Assembly: GCA_025924495.1 (NCBI GenBank)
Contig: JAICIG010000385.1
Coordinates: 1 to 7,722, forward strand
DNA from: Pirellulales bacterium
Lineage (GTDB): Bacteria > Planctomycetota > Planctomycetia > Pirellulales > JAICIG01
Direction: 5' to 3'
DNA: 7,722 bases
Made by a program: the position numbers and the translations under genes. Positions 6,054-7,722 of the stretch are shown in pieces; the stretch's first letter is position 1, and the number at the start of each line of letters is the position of its first letter. Below the pieces are notes generated by a model that ran no database searches, was not told where the DNA came from, and saw only the letters and a list, made by a program, of their open reading frames with translations.

Positions 6054-6368
6054 ACTCCCGCTTAGTCGGATGAAAACAACTTTCTCGGCTGATGAGAGCT
6101 CATTCCGCTTTGCACGCAGGCACTCAGCGTTTAGGGTCGTATGCCAAAGCGCTGGGCCGGGCTCAAAGCGGCAAACTGCCGACTATTGTGCGTTGCCTAT
6201 CAACCAGGAACAAGGCCCGCCCGGCTGATTTCCTCGTGAGCCCCTTGCAGTGGACTCCATACGGTCCACGTCTGGCGAATTGCATCCCTGGACAAGTCGG
6301 ATAGGATCCATCATCTCGAGAATGGGATTGCGGAGACCGTTTCGCCTTAGCGCTCCAAGGAAACTTTC
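6054..6368. other. Divergent intergenic region, 315 bases
   Basis: It separates the minus-strand isomerase/symporter operon from the plus-strand propeller gene and must hold the promoters of both. I saw no clear sigma-70 or sigma-54 boxes. A 70-codon open frame at 6092-6304 has no recognisable motif and I do not call it. The only structures noted are the inverted repeat at 6250-6269 and the ribosome binding site AAGGA (6357-6361) of the propeller gene. Confidence 0.6.
6250..6269. repeat. Inverted repeat GTGGAC-N8-GTCCAC
   Basis: Perfect 6-bp arms (6250-6255 and 6264-6269) around 8 bases, about 100 bases upstream of the propeller gene. The size suits a dimeric repressor site or a small leader hairpin. 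Chance is also possible. Confidence 0.3.
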
Positions 6369-7655
6369 GTGCTTATTAAAGTCCGCCTGCGAATGCCGGT
6401 GATTATCACGCTCTTCATGCTGCTCGTCGCACCTCGGAGCCAGGCCGAGGATTGGCCGCAGTTTCGTGGTGCCGGCGGACGAGCGACCAGCGACGACCGC
6501 GGCCTGCCGGTCGAGTGGAGCAGCGAAAAGAATATCGTCTGGAAAGCCGACCTGCCTGGCTTCGGCGCTTCGAGCCCGATCGTGATTGGCGATCGCGTAT
6601 TTATCACCTGCTACAACGGCTATGGATTGGTTGCCGAAGCCGAAGGCACGCCGAAGGATCTTAAGCGGCATCTGCTCTGTTTGAACCGCACGACTGGCAC
6701 AACGCGGTGGACTCGCGAAGTTTCCGCCGAAGGCAATGAGTCGAACTACGTCGACTTCATGCTTCAACATGGCTATGCCACAAGTACGCCAACTTGCGAT
6801 GGGGAATGCGTGTATGTTTTCTTGGGGACCTCGGGCGTTCGGGCCTTTGATCTCGAAGGACAGCCGCTGTGGCAAACCGACGTCGGTTCCTACGCGCACA
6901 ACTGGGGAACCGGCGGGTCGCTGGTGATCGACGGAGAGCTGTTGCTGGTCAACGCTGCCGTCGAAAGCGACGCCTTCATCGCTTTGGATAAACGGAGCGG
7001 CAAAGAGATCTGGCGAGCGAAACGCTTGATCAGTTCGTGGAGTACGCCGATTGTCGTTGACTTGCCCGACGGGGCGCGAGAGCTGATTGTCAGCATCAAA
7101 GGGCGGTTGCTGGGACTGGATCCGCTGACCGGCGAACGGCTCTGGACCTGCCAGACGAAACAAGCCTACGCCTCGCCGAGCCCGATTTTTCACGAGGGAA
7201 GAATCTATGCGTTCGGCGGCAAGCCGAATGTGCTGCTGGCAGTCCGGCCAGGCGGCCGAGGCGACGTAAGCGAAACGCACATCGATTGGCGGGCGGCAGG
7301 CGTCGGCTCGGGCATTACGTCGCCCGTCTTTTACCAGGGCCATATCTATACGGTCGATGAGCGCGGCATCGTCGGCTGCGTGCATGCAACCACTGGAGAA
7401 GTGGTCTATCGGGAGCGTCTTTCGCCCTCGGGCGCCACCTTCTACGCTTCACCGGTAATTGCCGATGGCAAACTCTACGCGGTATCGCGGGAACACGGAA
7501 CGTATGTACTCGAGGCGGAACCGCAATTCAAACAGTTGGCGGTCAATCGGCTCTCCCCCGACGAGAGCATCTTCAACGCCACGCCTGCAATTAGCCGCGG
7601 CCAACTGCTGCTGCGTTCGAACCGCGCGCTTTACTGCATCGGAGGCGACCGATGA
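6369..7655 (+). CDS. Secreted PQQ-like beta-propeller repeat protein
   Basis: The product is 428 aa and starts with GTG. The start is supported by AAGGA (6357-6361) with 7 bases spacing and by the signal peptide it gives: residues 1-26, hydrophobic MPVIITLFMLLVAP and cleavage after SQA. The mature protein opens with EDWPQFRG, the hallmark of the large planctomycete family of PQQ-binding-like (BamB-type) propellers. Blade repeats of the form 'SPIV..GDRVF' and 'LD..TG...W' recur: LNRTTGTTRW (105-114), LEGQPLW (162-168), LDKRSGKEIW (206-215), LDPLTGERLW (250-259), ASPSPIFHEGRIYAFGG (268-284), ITSPVFYQGHIYTVD (316-330), ASPVIADGKLYAV (360-372) and ATPAISRGQLLL (404-415). This fits about seven or eight blades, a complete propeller. 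No PQQ-dehydrogenase active-site module is recognisable, so I infer a structural, binding or scaffold role in the periplasm rather than an enzyme. Confidence 0.93.
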   Translation: MLIKVRLRMPVIITLFMLLVAPRSQAEDWPQFRGAGGRATSDDRGLPVEWSSEKNIVWKADLPGFGASSPIVIGDRVFITCYNGYGLVAEAEGTPKDLKRHLLCLNRTTGTTRWTREVSAEGNESNYVDFMLQHGYATSTPTCDGECVYVFLGTSGVRAFDLEGQPLWQTDVGSYAHNWGTGGSLVIDGELLLVNAAVESDAFIALDKRSGKEIWRAKRLISSWSTPIVVDLPDGARELIVSIKGRLLGLDPLTGERLWTCQTKQAYASPSPIFHEGRIYAFGGKPNVLLAVRPGGRGDVSETHIDWRAAGVGSGITSPVFYQGHIYTVDERGIVGCVHATTGEVVYRERLSPSGATFYASPVIADGKLYAVSREHGTYVLEAEPQFKQLAVNRLSPDESIFNATPAISRGQLLLRSNRALYCIGGDR

Positions 7656-7722
7656 TTTGGCCGGGGCAGCGTGCCGCAAGGGCGTCGGCAAATTGTGACG
7701 GAGAATTCAGAGAATTTCATCG
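7652..7722 (+). CDS. Possible start of a further gene overlapping the propeller stop (ATGA)
   Basis: An ATG at 7652 overlaps the TGA of the propeller gene by four bases and stays open for 23 codons to the right edge (MIWPGQRAARASANCDGEF). An ATGA overlap is a common translational-coupling arrangement. The sequence has no recognisable motif and no obvious ribosome binding site, and 71 bases is too little to separate a gene from spacer. Confidence 0.2.
   Translation, partial: MIWPGQRAARASANCDGEFREFH

Noticed and set aside
6092..6304. 70-codon plus-strand open frame in the intergenic region
   Set aside because: No motif, no clear ribosome binding site, and it would occupy the region needed for divergent promoters.
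6183..7385. 400-codon open frame on the minus strand opposite the propeller gene
   Set aside because: The plus strand has a full signal peptide, ribosome binding site and propeller repeats. The antisense frame shows no domain and is expected from high-GC codon bias.

Overview
The window is a GC-rich bacterial segment. Its content suggests a member of the Planctomycetota (Pirellulales-like). The clues are a secreted PQQ-type propeller protein beginning 'DWPQFRG', a Tat-exported sugar-isomerase-fold protein, a pair of large secreted serine hydrolases of a type common in that phylum, and a near-consensus sigma-54 promoter. The assignment is inferred from gene content; there is no rRNA or other phylogenetic marker here.

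Layout. Bases 1-791 (minus) hold the N-terminal 263 codons of a secreted alpha/beta hydrolase that runs off the left edge. It diverges from a complete paralogue at 1050-3071 (plus), with a 258-base shared upstream region. Next comes a small island (3072-3706). It holds a 74-aa CxxC protein on the minus strand, bracketed by two copies of a 16-bp direct repeat, and a 66-aa acidic, disordered microprotein on the plus strand with the motif EESFPASDPPSW. The two are divergent, and the 180 bases between them carry a three-half-site array and a sigma-54 promoter pointing at the microprotein.

A two-gene minus-strand operon fills 3720-6053. The first gene encodes a Tat-signal TIM-barrel sugar phosphate isomerase/epimerase-like protein. 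About 30 bases downstream is an SDF-family (glutamate/dicarboxylate:cation) symporter with an altered NMDGT motif. After a 315-base divergent intergenic region, a PQQ-like beta-propeller gene (6369-7655, plus) with a GTG start and a good ribosome binding site runs nearly to the right edge.

How they work together. Most of the larger products are predicted to be exported or membrane-bound, which fits extracytoplasmic substrate handling. Only the isomerase-symporter pair has spacing that strongly argues for co-expression. No mobile element, CRISPR array, tRNA or rRNA was seen. The most distinctive signals are the sigma-54 promoter with its half-site array upstream of the microprotein, the symporter motif change, and the repeat-bracketed small gene.
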